A DNA stretch of 64,000 nt from NCBI GenBank assembly GCA_903789525.1, contig CAIFER010000001.1, positions 310,001 to 374,000 on the forward strand. Direction: 5' to 3'. A program made the position numbers and the translations under genes. This document shows, in pieces, positions 7,274-16,236 of the stretch (its first letter is position 1; the number at the start of each line of letters is the position of its first letter). The notes below the pieces were generated by a model, which saw only the letters and a program-made list of their open reading frames with translations, did not search any database and was not told where the DNA came from. The DNA comes from an uncultured Aeriscardovia sp. (GTDB lineage: Bacteria > Actinomycetota > Actinomycetes > Actinomycetales > Bifidobacteriaceae).

Positions 7274-8572
7274 ATGGATTCTGTCGTCACGATTGAACGC
7301 TTTGCCGATCAAGGCCGGTGCATCGCTCATATTGACGGACGAGTTGTGTTCGTTCGTTTTGCGTTGCCGGGTGAGAAGGACCGCATCACACTTGATGAAC
7401 CGCATGACCGGCAAGATCGTTTTTGGACCGGTGAAGTGACTGAGGTACTTTCTCCTTCGCCGTTACGCGTGAAACCGGCGTGGAAACTTGCTGGTCCGCT
7501 GGCCGATGGCGGTGGAGTCGGTGGAGCTGATCTCATCCACGTGAGTCTTCAAGGGCAGCACGAGTGGAAGAAATCCGTTATCGATCAGCAAATGTTGCGT
7601 CTAGGGGGTGTCGAGTCGGATGTTCCAGTGCATGCGGCTCCGGGAGACGACCAGCGTGGTGGACTCCATTGGCGTACTCGAATTGAGATGATTGCTGATG
7701 AGAACGGGATGCCATCGATGCGCCGACGTGCAAGTCACCATCGTGTCCCCATCACTGATATGCCTCTAGCAACGGAGGAACTCCTCGGGATTGCTCGTCA
7801 AGAGAATGTATGGCGCGGTGGATTCAAACCGGGTTCACAAATTCGTCTTGCCGTCCCACAATTGCATGGTTCTGAGCGCCGTGGGAATAATTATGCTGTC
7901 TTTGCAGATGGAAAGCTAAAAGCCGGCGGGCCAGTATTGACGGAGACTGTCCCTCAAGTGCAGATTGGCTCCACACCACAAACCATCACGTATGAGGTGA
8001 ATGCACGCGGTTTCTGGCAGGTGCATCGTTGTGCCCCTCAAATGCTTGTCAATCAGGTGCTGCAGGATGCTCAGGAACAAATCGATTCTGTTCCACGCAC
8101 AATGTGGGATTTGTATTCCGGCTCAGGGCTCTTTGCTCTTGCTCTCGGCCTTCTTGCCGGTCGTGGCGGGAATGGCTTGTTTACGGTTGAGGGTTCTGCA
8201 GTCGCGGTCCGATCTGCACGAGCGAATTTACGCCATGCAGGTCTCGGAGCTGCGCAGGCGAAGTGTGGGAGCGTCGAACGCGTGCTACGGTCGATCCCAT
8301 CACGTTATCTGCATCCTGACCTCGTTGTCTTGGACCCATCGCGCGCTGGTGCGAAGCGAGCTGTCATCCATCAAATTGCCGAGGCAGGTCCGCGCGTGGT
8401 GATTTACGTGTCATGCAATCCGACGAGTCTGGCGCGCGATACGGCGACGCTGATTGCGCAAGACTATCGACCGGTGGATTTGCAGGCGTTCGACTTGTAC
8501 CCCATGACGCACCATGTGGAAACCATCGCTACCTTTGTTCAGACGCGAGAAGCGCGAAGAAGAGCAGCATGA
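7274..8572 (+). CDS. TrmA/RlmD-like class I SAM-dependent RNA methyltransferase
   Basis: This enzyme is a predicted uracil-C5 methyltransferase of rRNA or tRNA. An N-terminal TRAM-like OB fold (about residues 1-60) precedes the Rossmann methyltransferase domain, with MWDLYSGSGLFALALG as the SAM-binding motif, LVVLDPSRAGAKR, and YVSCNPTSLARD carrying the catalytic cysteine. The region that normally holds the C-x5-CGGC [4Fe-4S] ligands reads DGGGVGGADLIH, so the cluster is absent. I chose ATG 7274 with GAAAGG upstream rather than the TTG at 7244. Its TGA overlaps the ATG of the lipoprotein gene (ATGA). Target base and RNA cannot be assigned. Confidence 0.85.
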   Translation: MDSVVTIERFADQGRCIAHIDGRVVFVRFALPGEKDRITLDEPHDRQDRFWTGEVTEVLSPSPLRVKPAWKLAGPLADGGGVGGADLIHVSLQGQHEWKKSVIDQQMLRLGGVESDVPVHAAPGDDQRGGLHWRTRIEMIADENGMPSMRRRASHHRVPITDMPLATEELLGIARQENVWRGGFKPGSQIRLAVPQLHGSERRGNNYAVFADGKLKAGGPVLTETVPQVQIGSTPQTITYEVNARGFWQVHRCAPQMLVNQVLQDAQEQIDSVPRTMWDLYSGSGLFALALGLLAGRGGNGLFTVEGSAVAVRSARANLRHAGLGAAQAKCGSVERVLRSIPSRYLHPDLVVLDPSRAGAKRAVIHQIAEAGPRVVIYVSCNPTSLARDTATLIAQDYRPVDLQAFDLYPMTHHVETIATFVQTREARRRAA

Positions 8573-9681
8573 TGGTCGCACGAATCGATGGACGACTCGT
8601 TCGCTCTCTTGCAACGGTGGTCTTAGCGCTCGGATTGTGTGCTGTGAGCGCGTGCGGATCTTCATCACAGATCGCCGCAACCGAAAGTACTGCGCAAGTG
8701 ACGTCTGGTCCGCTGGAAGGGATCAGCATCGGCTTCGTTGGTGTCGGGCAGACAGAAGGCGCTCGTGCTGCCGAGAGTGAGCGGAATACTGTTCAGGGCC
8801 TCAAAAAAACAGGTGCACGTGTTTTGTATTACCGCGCGCAATCGCTGAATCCGCAGCCGCAGATCGAGGCTGCACAGCGATTTGCCAATCAAAAGGTCAA
8901 CGTCCTCGTCATCGATCCAGAATTTTCGAACGTGTGGGGCGATGCATTTGCCACCATGCGATCACAAGGAATTCACATTATTCTGCTTGATCGCAAACCG
9001 TTGTCGTTGCGCGTGAGTCGTTATGACACATTTATTGGTGCAAACACACGGTTGCTAGGGAGTCGCTTGGCACAGTGGGTGATCGACTCGCTGGGCATTT
9101 CTCCTGATAATCACAGTTTCGAAGATGGTGGTATCCCTCGGGCTGCGATTGTGAGCTCACTGCGTGGATCTGCGCAGGATCAGTACGCGACAGATGGGTG
9201 GCAGGACGCAGCATCTGGATCGTTAGACACGGTGATTTCGACGTCAGTTGGCCAAGACCCGGATGATGCGACTGACAAGCTTGTTCACACATGGACACAG
9301 CTCGCGCACGCTGATCAGCTTCCGCACGTAATTTTTGCGACGAATACTGTAGCGGCAGAAGCGACGATCCGTCTGCTCACACGGTGTGGCGTGCATCCTG
9401 TTCGTCAGCCATCTCAAGCGCTTTCAGCCGATGCACGTGTTCGGAGGACTTCACGTGGAGTTGGAAGCGATGGGAAAGGAACCGGTCGAGGCTGGTCAGT
9501 TGCAGTCGTTGCTATTGGGCAGTATTCGTGGTTGAAGCAGATGATTGCTCACGGCAAAATAGCCCGTGGGCAAGCACTACCGACTTCGTACGCGAGCATG
9601 GTTGAAGACGTTGTAAAGAAGCTCGCTGCAGGAGATCCCGTACCGCGTGAAATCACTGCTCCTGTCCATCCGGTTGCATGA
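8569..9681 (+). CDS. Orphan sugar-binding-type lipoprotein (Peripla_BP_4-like), possibly degenerate
   Basis: A 370-aa exported lipoprotein. The signal peptide MMVARIDGRLVRSLATVVLALGLC leads to the lipobox VSAC. The mature part follows the fold of ABC-type sugar-binding proteins (ISIGFVGVGQTEG, then VNVLVIDP and IHIILLDR). Key ligand-site positions differ from active relatives: the usual N-D pair in the second lobe reads FATNTVAA, and the canonical SIDAT...NP stretch is replaced by a Gly/Arg-rich insertion and VVAIGQYSWLKQM. No ABC permease or ATPase gene is adjacent. The ATG overlaps the stop of the TrmA-like gene. A role as a sensor or non-transport binding protein is speculation. Confidence 0.75.
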   Translation: MMVARIDGRLVRSLATVVLALGLCAVSACGSSSQIAATESTAQVTSGPLEGISIGFVGVGQTEGARAAESERNTVQGLKKTGARVLYYRAQSLNPQPQIEAAQRFANQKVNVLVIDPEFSNVWGDAFATMRSQGIHIILLDRKPLSLRVSRYDTFIGANTRLLGSRLAQWVIDSLGISPDNHSFEDGGIPRAAIVSSLRGSAQDQYATDGWQDAASGSLDTVISTSVGQDPDDATDKLVHTWTQLAHADQLPHVIFATNTVAAEATIRLLTRCGVHPVRQPSQALSADARVRRTSRGVGSDGKGTGRGWSVAVVAIGQYSWLKQMIAHGKIARGQALPTSYASMVEDVVKKLAAGDPVPREITAPVHPVA

Positions 9682-9767
9682 GAATGAGAGAGACGGAGTG
9701 CGATGAAGAGCAGTATTCTCAATAATTGTTGGAATCGTGCGGAAAGAAGCACCTGGAAGGGGGAGTG

Positions 9768-12287
9768 ATGGAGCCTCATTTTCCAGATGTAGAGCAACCG
9801 GGACTCAGCGATGCAGAGGTTCAGCAGCGTATTGCTGCGGGCCAAACGAATCAAATGCATACGTCGACGTCCCGCAGTTACTGGCAGATTATTCGTGGCA
9901 ACGTTTTCACGCTGTTCAACATGATTATCGTTGTGGCGATGGTGCTCGTCCTTATGACAGGCGAGTGGAAAGATGCGGTCTTCGGAGTTGTTGTCATTGT
10001 CAATGCCGTGATCGGTATCTTCACGGAAATAAAGGCAAAGCGAACGCTTGACTCACTTTCTATTCTGACTGCTTCACGTCCTTTTGTCCGTCGAGGAGGG
10101 CGGACAGTCCAGATTTCAGCTGATCATATTGTGCTTGGTGACCTTCTCTGGGTTCGTTCGGGCGACCAGCTCCCTGCTGATGGCACAGTTGTAGCAACGT
10201 GGGGCCTTGAGCTCGACGAATCAATGCTGACGGGCGAGTCACGCACGGTTGTGAAGAAAAGAGGTTCGACAGTACTCTCCGGTGCTATTGCTGTTTCAGG
10301 CATGGCGCTCGTTCGTGTGACGGCCGTGGGTGCATCGAGTTATGCAGCGCGTTTGACAGCAAAAGCGAAGGTCTTTCATCGCGTACACTCTGACTTGGAA
10401 GACGGTATCAACACGATTTTGCGTTGGCTCGTTGCAATCGTCGTTCCTACGGGTGCCTTGCTGTTTTGGTCACAAATGCACATTGCCCATCGTGGTCCGG
10501 ATTGGTGGAAACCGGCGATTGTGTCGTCGGTAGCCGGTGTTGTTGGCATGATTCCGGAGGGGCTCGTTCTTCTCACATCATTGAATTTCGCTGTTTCTGC
10601 GCTGTATCTCGCTCACCAGCATGTGCTGATCCAACAGATGCAATCAGTGGAGACGCTGGCACGTGTCAATTGTGTGAACCTGGATAAAACAGGTACTCTG
10701 ACCGATGGTGGAATTGTTTTCGATGAGTTTGTACCACTAGACGGCTCAGCTCAGCATGCTGGATCAGATCGACTCGATGCTCATAATCTTGCTGCATTGA
10801 TTGCAACGCTAGACGAGAAATCACCGAATGCGACGGCTCGTGCACTCCTTACTGCTTTTCCGCCCCAGAGAGTAGCTGCTCACGTTCATTCTCTCGCCCG
10901 TGTCCCGTTCTCGTCAGCACGTAAGTGGAGCGCCCTGCTGGACGCTGATCACATCGCATGGTTTTGTGGGGCACCAGAAATTGTCAGTGCGGCAGCGCTG
11001 AAGGAAAAACCAAATACAGATGCCAGCAAGAATAAGGGTGTAGCAGGTGTCTTATCGCGTGCTGCGAAGCTTGCGGCACAAGGACATCGCGTTTTGCTCT
11101 TTGTACGCGGTCCACACATGACTGCCCAACAGTTCACTGCAACAGCACACACTGGTGTCCCGAGCGACATCACGAGTGTGGCACTTATCGTGTGTAGCGA
11201 GTCAATTCGTCCGGATGCAAAAAGAACGTTGGCGTATTTCCGTTCGCAAGGTGTTCGGTGTCGAATTGTGTCGGGAGACAATCCGCAGACCGTCGCCGCT
11301 ATTGCGAAGAAAGTTGATTTGGTCGGTGGAGGCCGTGCACCGCGGTGGTGTGATGCACGCGATCTTCCACACGATCCAGCTGGTATGGCTTCAGCGCTGA
11401 ACGATATTGATGTGATTGGCCGTGTACTGCCAGAACAGAAGAAGAAGATCGTGCAGGCCCTGCATTTGACCGGTAAAACGGTTGCAATGACGGGTGATGG
11501 AGTCAACGATGCACTTGCGATTAAAGAGGCAGATTTCGGGATCGCCATGGGCAACGCGTCGGCAGCCACGAAAGCGGTAGCAGATGCGGTCATCGTCGAC
11601 TCGAAGTTTTCGCACTTGCCGAGTGTGGTGGGGCAAGGCCGTCGCGTGATGGCGAACATGGAACGCGTCTCGAGTCTCTTTCTCGTCAAAACGTGCTATT
11701 CGATTCTCATTGCTCTGGGCGTCATTTTGTTTGCATTGCCCTATCCGTATTTGCCGCGTCATCTGACGTACATTTCAGCTCTGACGATCGGTATCCCCGC
11801 ATTTATTCTTTCTTTGCCTCCTAACAACACACCCTATCGGCGCGGATTCTTGCAACGAGTTCTTGTGTTTGCGATTCCGAGCGGAATTGCGATCGCTGCT
11901 TGTACCTTAATTTCCTCAACGTTATGGCCACGACTGGCAGGGTGGGCGGTCAAGATTGACGATCAGGACTTGATGTCGCTCCGTGTGTGCTGCGCGATTC
12001 TCGTCTTCTCTCTCGAGATATTTGTGTTAGCTCGTGTATCTCGTCCAATTAGAAGCTGGCGGGGAATTCTCGTCCTTGTGATGGCTGGCCTCGGTATTGC
12101 AGGAGCATGTATTCCGCAGGTTCGGAAATTCTTCGAGATCGTTTTGCCGGACGATGTTCTCTGGCGCTGGCTTTTGCTCGGACTTGTTCTTTCGATTCTC
12201 GTTTTCTTGGCACTTCAGCGGGTGTCGATCGTGTTTGTGAGAGCTCTCAATAGACGGTTTATGCGCCACCCGATTCGGTCACGGTGA
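9768..12287 (+). CDS. P-type cation-transporting ATPase, CtpE-like
   Basis: This is a membrane ATPase of 839 aa. The actuator motif LTGES is near residue 155, the PEGL motif of helix M4 near 263, the phosphorylation site DKTGTLT near 306, and the hinge GDGVNDALAIKEADFGIAMG near 576. Four helices come before the phosphorylation domain and about six follow it. There is no N-terminal heavy-metal-binding domain. The GMIPEGLVLLTS context resembles mycobacterial CtpE, which is linked to calcium uptake; cation specificity here is inferred. The chosen ATG (MEPHFPDVEQPG) follows GGAAGGGGGAG. The ORF-track start 42 bases upstream lacks a ribosome site. Confidence 0.88.
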   Translation: MEPHFPDVEQPGLSDAEVQQRIAAGQTNQMHTSTSRSYWQIIRGNVFTLFNMIIVVAMVLVLMTGEWKDAVFGVVVIVNAVIGIFTEIKAKRTLDSLSILTASRPFVRRGGRTVQISADHIVLGDLLWVRSGDQLPADGTVVATWGLELDESMLTGESRTVVKKRGSTVLSGAIAVSGMALVRVTAVGASSYAARLTAKAKVFHRVHSDLEDGINTILRWLVAIVVPTGALLFWSQMHIAHRGPDWWKPAIVSSVAGVVGMIPEGLVLLTSLNFAVSALYLAHQHVLIQQMQSVETLARVNCVNLDKTGTLTDGGIVFDEFVPLDGSAQHAGSDRLDAHNLAALIATLDEKSPNATARALLTAFPPQRVAAHVHSLARVPFSSARKWSALLDADHIAWFCGAPEIVSAAALKEKPNTDASKNKGVAGVLSRAAKLAAQGHRVLLFVRGPHMTAQQFTATAHTGVPSDITSVALIVCSESIRPDAKRTLAYFRSQGVRCRIVSGDNPQTVAAIAKKVDLVGGGRAPRWCDARDLPHDPAGMASALNDIDVIGRVLPEQKKKIVQALHLTGKTVAMTGDGVNDALAIKEADFGIAMGNASAATKAVADAVIVDSKFSHLPSVVGQGRRVMANMERVSSLFLVKTCYSILIALGVILFALPYPYLPRHLTYISALTIGIPAFILSLPPNNTPYRRGFLQRVLVFAIPSGIAIAACTLISSTLWPRLAGWAVKIDDQDLMSLRVCCAILVFSLEIFVLARVSRPIRSWRGILVLVMAGLGIAGACIPQVRKFFEIVLPDDVLWRWLLLGLVLSILVFLALQRVSIVFVRALNRRFMRHPIRSR

Positions 12288-12345
12288 AAGCAGAGCAGAG
12301 AGAGGAAGAATAGTTGTCGCCGGGTTCGCACAGAACTGACGCGCT

Positions 12346-13269
12346 CTATTGTTCGTGTTCGACGTATTCTTCTTTCCGCTTTTCTGTGCGGCCTGGAATC
12401 TGTGAAACGATAGTTCCACACAACATGAATGCACAACCGATCATTGCGGGTACTGTCATCCGATCGCCGAGAATCAACGCGCCGAAGATTGCCGAGAAGA
12501 GAGATTCGAGTGACATAAGGATTGATGCTGGCGCTGGTGGAATAATCCGTTGACCAAAAATTTGCAATGCATATGCGATGCCCGTTGAGATGACACCTGA
12601 ATACGCCATTGCCCAGCCAGCGTGAGTGAAAGCAGTCCAGGACGGAACATCATTCAAAGCGACCATGGCAATCCAGCTGAGAATTGCGCCAACGAGCATT
12701 TGACCGATCGAAAGATGAATGGGGTTAATCGGCGATCGGTCTACGACGATCATCTGGACGGCAAAGCAGATTGCTCCGAGGAAGAGAAGTAAGTCTCCCA
12801 TGCCAAGACTGCTCCATCCTTTGGCAGGATCAATCGTCAAGAGAGCAAGTCCTGCAAGGCTGAGAAGTGCCGCGATGAAAACTCGGGCGTGCGGTCGATG
12901 GCCGAAGAAGATACCTATGAGTGGAACCAAGATGATGTACAGCGCGGTAATAAACCCAGATCGTCCCACCGATGCAGAAAGGTTTACGCCCAGCTGTTCA
13001 AATGTGATAGCGGCAAAAAGAAGTGCACCGCTGGCAATGCTAAAACCGCATGTCTTTTTCCAGTCCGATGGCTTTGTGCGGCCTGAGCGCACGATGAGGA
13101 GAGGAATCATAGACAGGAAACCGAAGGTAAATCGGAATGTGTTGAAGGCGAGGGGTGCCACATAACGCATGCCACTTTTTTGCGCAACGAATGACATTCC
13201 CCAGATGGCTGCGCAAAGGAGGAGTGCGAGTACTCCACTCCACTGATGCCGATTAACCTGTGCTCTCAC
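12346..13269 (-). CDS. DMT-superfamily transporter, EamA domain
   Basis: A 307-aa inner-membrane protein with ten predicted helices arranged as two EamA repeats. The first repeat begins with LALLLCAAIWGMSFVAQKSG, and the second with MGDLLLFLGAICFAVQMIVVD, ending in ILMSLESLFSAIFGALILGD, which is typical of drug/metabolite exporters. The substrate is unknown. The GTG start lies only seven bases after a TAAAGT -10-like hexamer, and the GGAG is too close to act normally, so the message may be leaderless. It faces the P-type ATPase gene; no clear terminator separates them. Confidence 0.88.
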   Translation of the reverse strand: MRAQVNRHQWSGVLALLLCAAIWGMSFVAQKSGMRYVAPLAFNTFRFTFGFLSMIPLLIVRSGRTKPSDWKKTCGFSIASGALLFAAITFEQLGVNLSASVGRSGFITALYIILVPLIGIFFGHRPHARVFIAALLSLAGLALLTIDPAKGWSSLGMGDLLLFLGAICFAVQMIVVDRSPINPIHLSIGQMLVGAILSWIAMVALNDVPSWTAFTHAGWAMAYSGVISTGIAYALQIFGQRIIPPAPASILMSLESLFSAIFGALILGDRMTVPAMIGCAFMLCGTIVSQIPGRTEKRKEEYVEHEQ

Positions 13270-13280
13270 ACTCCAACTTT

Positions 13281-13322
13281 AAAAGAAAACCCGGAATACG
13301 TCCATGAAGGACGTGTCCCGGG
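13281..13322 (-). terminator. Rho-independent terminator after the BI-1 gene
   Basis: Read on the minus strand, a stem of about 14 bp (CCCGG and ACGTCC arms, one mismatch and one G-U pair) is followed by GTTTTCTTTT. It lies just past the BI-1/YccA stop codon and upstream of the EamA start. Confidence 0.7.
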
Positions 13323-13345
13323 CTAGCAGAAAGAAGATGTGCAGA

Positions 13346-14122
13346 TCAGTTATCAGAAGAAGAACCAAGGAGTGCAAGCAGATACTGGAACAAGTTGACG
13401 AAGTCGAGGTACAGCTCCAGAGCCGCGATAATGGAGACACGCTTTGTCATCGCGTCATTGGTGCATTGGTTGAGCAATGTGCGCGTTGTCTGCGCATCGC
13501 GGGCAGTCATGATCGCAAAGAGTGCGAGACCGATCGCGGAGACAACTTTCCACGCCATCGTTGCACCAGGAATGAAGCTGATAATGATTTCAGCGACAAT
13601 CAGGACGAGTAATCCGACGCCGAGAATGGAGCCCCAGCTGAGCATGTTCACGTGCGTGCCCAAGCCAATCATTGTCAGGCAGAAGAAGAAGCCAGCGCAC
13701 AGACCGAGCGTGATGAGGATTGATGTGCTGTCGTATGCATAGAAGATCGTGGAGAGACTGAAGCCCATCGTGACGGCGAACACGTAGAAGAGCGTGTATG
13801 CAGTACTGACCTTCATCGTCATAACCCGAGATGAGAGGGCAATCGCCAAACCAATCTGGACGACGGCGAGGATCACGACGCCGACAATACCGGTAGCAAC
13901 GAGGAAACGATAGGCGAGACCTGATGCGGCCGTCAGCCACGCCACCCCAAATGTGACGAGAAGCGCTAACGTCATCTGACCATACACACCGGTTACAGAA
14001 GCGCGGCGTGCCTTTTCGGACACTGACACAGGATTTTCAGAGATGTAATTCTCCGATGGGCGAGCGCCGGCATTGGGATATCCACCTGTCGGATAGCCAT
14101 TTGAAGGTTGATAGTTCGTCAT
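13346..14122 (-). CDS. Bax inhibitor-1/YccA family membrane protein
   Basis: A 258-aa protein with a Gly/Pro/Asn/Tyr-rich cytoplasmic N-terminus (about 40 aa) followed by seven hydrophobic helices. Family features are VTGVYGQMTLALLVTFGVAWLTA, the Phe/Tyr-rich FFFCLTMIGLGT loop, and the ending ALELYLDFVNLFQYLLALLG, which is highly characteristic of YccA/TMBIM proteins. Bacterial members are proposed pH-sensitive calcium leak channels or regulators of FtsH, but the role in actinobacteria is unproven. It is followed by a clear terminator and is probably monocistronic. Confidence 0.92.
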   Translation of the reverse strand: MTNYQPSNGYPTGGYPNAGARPSENYISENPVSVSEKARRASVTGVYGQMTLALLVTFGVAWLTAASGLAYRFLVATGIVGVVILAVVQIGLAIALSSRVMTMKVSTAYTLFYVFAVTMGFSLSTIFYAYDSTSILITLGLCAGFFFCLTMIGLGTHVNMLSWGSILGVGLLVLIVAEIIISFIPGATMAWKVVSAIGLALFAIMTARDAQTTRTLLNQCTNDAMTKRVSIIAALELYLDFVNLFQYLLALLGSSSDN

Positions 14123-14235
14123 AATGACCTCATCTTCTTTGTGCTACCAATTCTTACTTCATGAGTGTAAGAGGGAATACTCTCCTCCTGCTCAAAGAAA
14201 TCTCAAAGTTTGCTGAATGACCGTTACACTTGTCA

Positions 14236-15018
14236 CTAAACTCGCACATCGATCGTGCGGGGGAGGACATCCTTCGTTTCTTCGAGTGCTTTTCGCGCAT
14301 CTGCTTCGATATCGTGGTGAATTCCATCCATCTGGCCTTCGACATGCGCGAGTTCATGGGCGCAGGCGAGCAAAGTGGCTGAATGCCGGGCGATGTCCTT
14401 ATCTGGAATGTTGTTCTTGTACCGCAGCTCATGTTCCAGGCTTGCCCAGTAATCCATCGCAATGGTGCGGAACTGAACTTCGACTGGGGTGACGTGTGGG
14501 CCATCGGAGAGAAACACGGGGACAGTCAAAATGACGTGCAAGCTGCGATACCCGTTTGGCTTTGGATTCTTAATGTAGTCTTTAACGCGCAGAATATTGA
14601 CATCCGATTGGCGTGAGATCATGTCAGACACCGAATACACGTCGTCAATATAATTGCAAATCACACGAATTCCTGCGATATCGCGGAGGTTATTGCGCAT
14701 CCCTTCAAGCGTCATTGGCAATCCACGCCGATGGAGCTTCCCGAGGATCGACTCAACGGATTTGAGCCGGTACTCAATGTGGTGAATGGGGTTAGGAAGA
14801 CTGCGATAACTAAATTCTTCGTCCAAATTCTCAAGTTTGGCACGTACCTCTCGCATTGCACCGGAATACACCTGCATGAGTGCTTCAAGACTTCGCTGAT
14901 CGGAAAAACCAGTGGCGCCGAACTTGTGAATCAGACTCTCGTATTGGCTCGACGAGAGGGAACCAGTGACAGGTTGGACAGCTTGCCGGCTACCGCTGGG
15001 GTGCTCGTCATTTAGCAT
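14236..15018 (-). CDS. Small alarmone synthetase (GTP pyrophosphokinase family, RelQ-like)
   Basis: This is a single-domain (p)ppGpp synthetase of 260 aa without a hydrolase domain. Synthetase motifs are visible: DIAGIRVICNYIDDVYSVSDMI, DYIKNPKPNGYRSLHVIL, and VEVQFRTIAMDYWASLEHELRYK, which includes the E-x-Q-x-R-T catalytic strand. I chose the ATG at 15018 because AAGGAGCGG sits eight bases upstream; the ORF-track start adds 36 unrelated residues. Coiled-coil-like N- and C-terminal flanks suggest oligomers as in RelQ/RelP. It is divergent from miaA. A full-length Rel is encoded at 47.4 kb, so the cell has two alarmone sources. Confidence 0.9.
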   Translation of the reverse strand: MLNDEHPSGSRQAVQPVTGSLSSSQYESLIHKFGATGFSDQRSLEALMQVYSGAMREVRAKLENLDEEFSYRSLPNPIHHIEYRLKSVESILGKLHRRGLPMTLEGMRNNLRDIAGIRVICNYIDDVYSVSDMISRQSDVNILRVKDYIKNPKPNGYRSLHVILTVPVFLSDGPHVTPVEVQFRTIAMDYWASLEHELRYKNNIPDKDIARHSATLLACAHELAHVEGQMDGIHHDIEADARKALEETKDVLPRTIDVRV

Positions 15019-15159
15019 TTTTAACCGCTCCTTGTGAAACGAATCACATTTCCTCTCTGATCCTACAAGGCGCGATGGCTGGAAGATACGGGCGTACGAT
15101 GAAAACACAACACAGTCACGAATCAATCAAGATGAAATAAAGGCACGGAGGTGAACGCA

Positions 15160-16215
15160 GTGGCAGATGTGCAAGATGTGCAACATGCGAACACGTCACG
15201 GTGGTTAATCCCGCTCCATCCACGCGCCATTTCTATCGTTGGACCGACCGCGTCGGGGAAGACCGCACTCGCGATTAGCCTTGCTCACCAAATTCAGCAG
15301 CAAACCGGGCAAGAGTGCCAAATCGTCAATGAGGATGCGTACCAGATTTACAGAGGTATGGATATCGGGACCGCAAAGCCGACCGCTCAGGAGCAGGCAC
15401 GTGTCCGACATTGGCTCATTGATGTGTGCGATCCACAGGAGTCGATGAGCGTGGCTCTGTTTCAGCACATGGCACGACAGGTCATCGCTCGGCTTGCACG
15501 CCAGCACATCCGCCCTATTCTTGTGGGGGGATCGGGTCTTTATGCGCGAGCAGCAGTGGATAATATGTCGTTTCCCGGCCATGATGACGCTGTACGGCAG
15601 CGTTTACGACAGCGGGCACAGCAGGAAGGGCCGACTGTTCTCTTCGAAGAGTTGCGTCACAAGGATCCTGAGGCTGCGGAGCACATGGATCCTCATAATG
15701 TGCGGCGCACGATTCGAGCGTTGGAAGTTATTAAGGTGACAGGCCAGCCATATTCGACGTTCTTGCCGCGTTATCGGTATGTGATTCCGACCCTCCAAAT
15801 CGGACTTGATTTGCATTCCCACGATTTGGATGAACGCATTGCCCGGCGGACTGAACAAATGCGGAAAGATGGGTTTGTACAGGAAGTGCAGCGTCTGCGT
15901 GGTCAACTTGGGTTCACAGCGTCGAGAGCACTGGGGTATTCGCAGATTGAACGTTATTTAGACGGTCAGATCAGCGAAGATGAGGCTTTCCAAGAAATTG
16001 AGCAGAAAACACGTCGGCTTGCGCGACGTCAGATGAGTTGGTTTGGACGAGATCCGCGTATTCACTGGATTGACGCCCTCGATCCCGATGTCGTGGCACA
16101 TGCTCTGCACCTCGTCCAGCAAGCGGATGCAGGCCAGTTCGACACTGCTGATTTTTCTGATGTCACGCCGACTCGTCATCATCTGGGTGAGATGCCCGGC
16201 CTTGGTCACAGGTAG
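15160..16215 (+). CDS. miaA: tRNA dimethylallyltransferase
   Basis: MiaA transfers the dimethylallyl group from DMAPP to N6 of A37 in tRNAs reading UNN codons. The P-loop GPTASGKT lies near residues 27-34, followed by [18 protein letters not shown], the [10 protein letters not shown] segment, [12 protein letters not shown] and [13 protein letters not shown]. About 351 aa is slightly longer than usual because of both ends. GTG at 15160 was chosen since GGAGG lies eight bases ahead; the upstream in-frame GTG at 15151 overlaps that ribosome site. It leads directly to ftsK 21 bp downstream. Confidence 0.95.
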   Translation: MADVQDVQHANTSRWLIPLHPRAISIVGPTASGKTALAISLAHQIQQQTGQECQIVNEDAYQIYRGMDIGTAKPTAQEQARVRHWLIDVCDPQESMSVALFQHMARQVIARLARQHIRPILVGGSGLYARAAVDNMSFPGHDDAVRQRLRQRAQQEGPTVLFEELRHKDPEAAEHMDPHNVRRTIRALEVIKVTGQPYSTFLPRYRYVIPTLQIGLDLHSHDLDERIARRTEQMRKDGFVQEVQRLRGQLGFTASRALGYSQIERYLDGQISEDEAFQEIEQKTRRLARRQMSWFGRDPRIHWIDALDPDVVAHALHLVQQADAGQFDTADFSDVTPTRHHLGEMPGLGHR

Positions 16216-16236
16216 AGGAGTATCCTTTCATACGTT

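Noticed and set aside
10949-11689. 246-aa minus-strand ORF opposite the P-type ATPase
   Set aside because: Antisense to the catalytic core of the ATPase and no recognisable domain.
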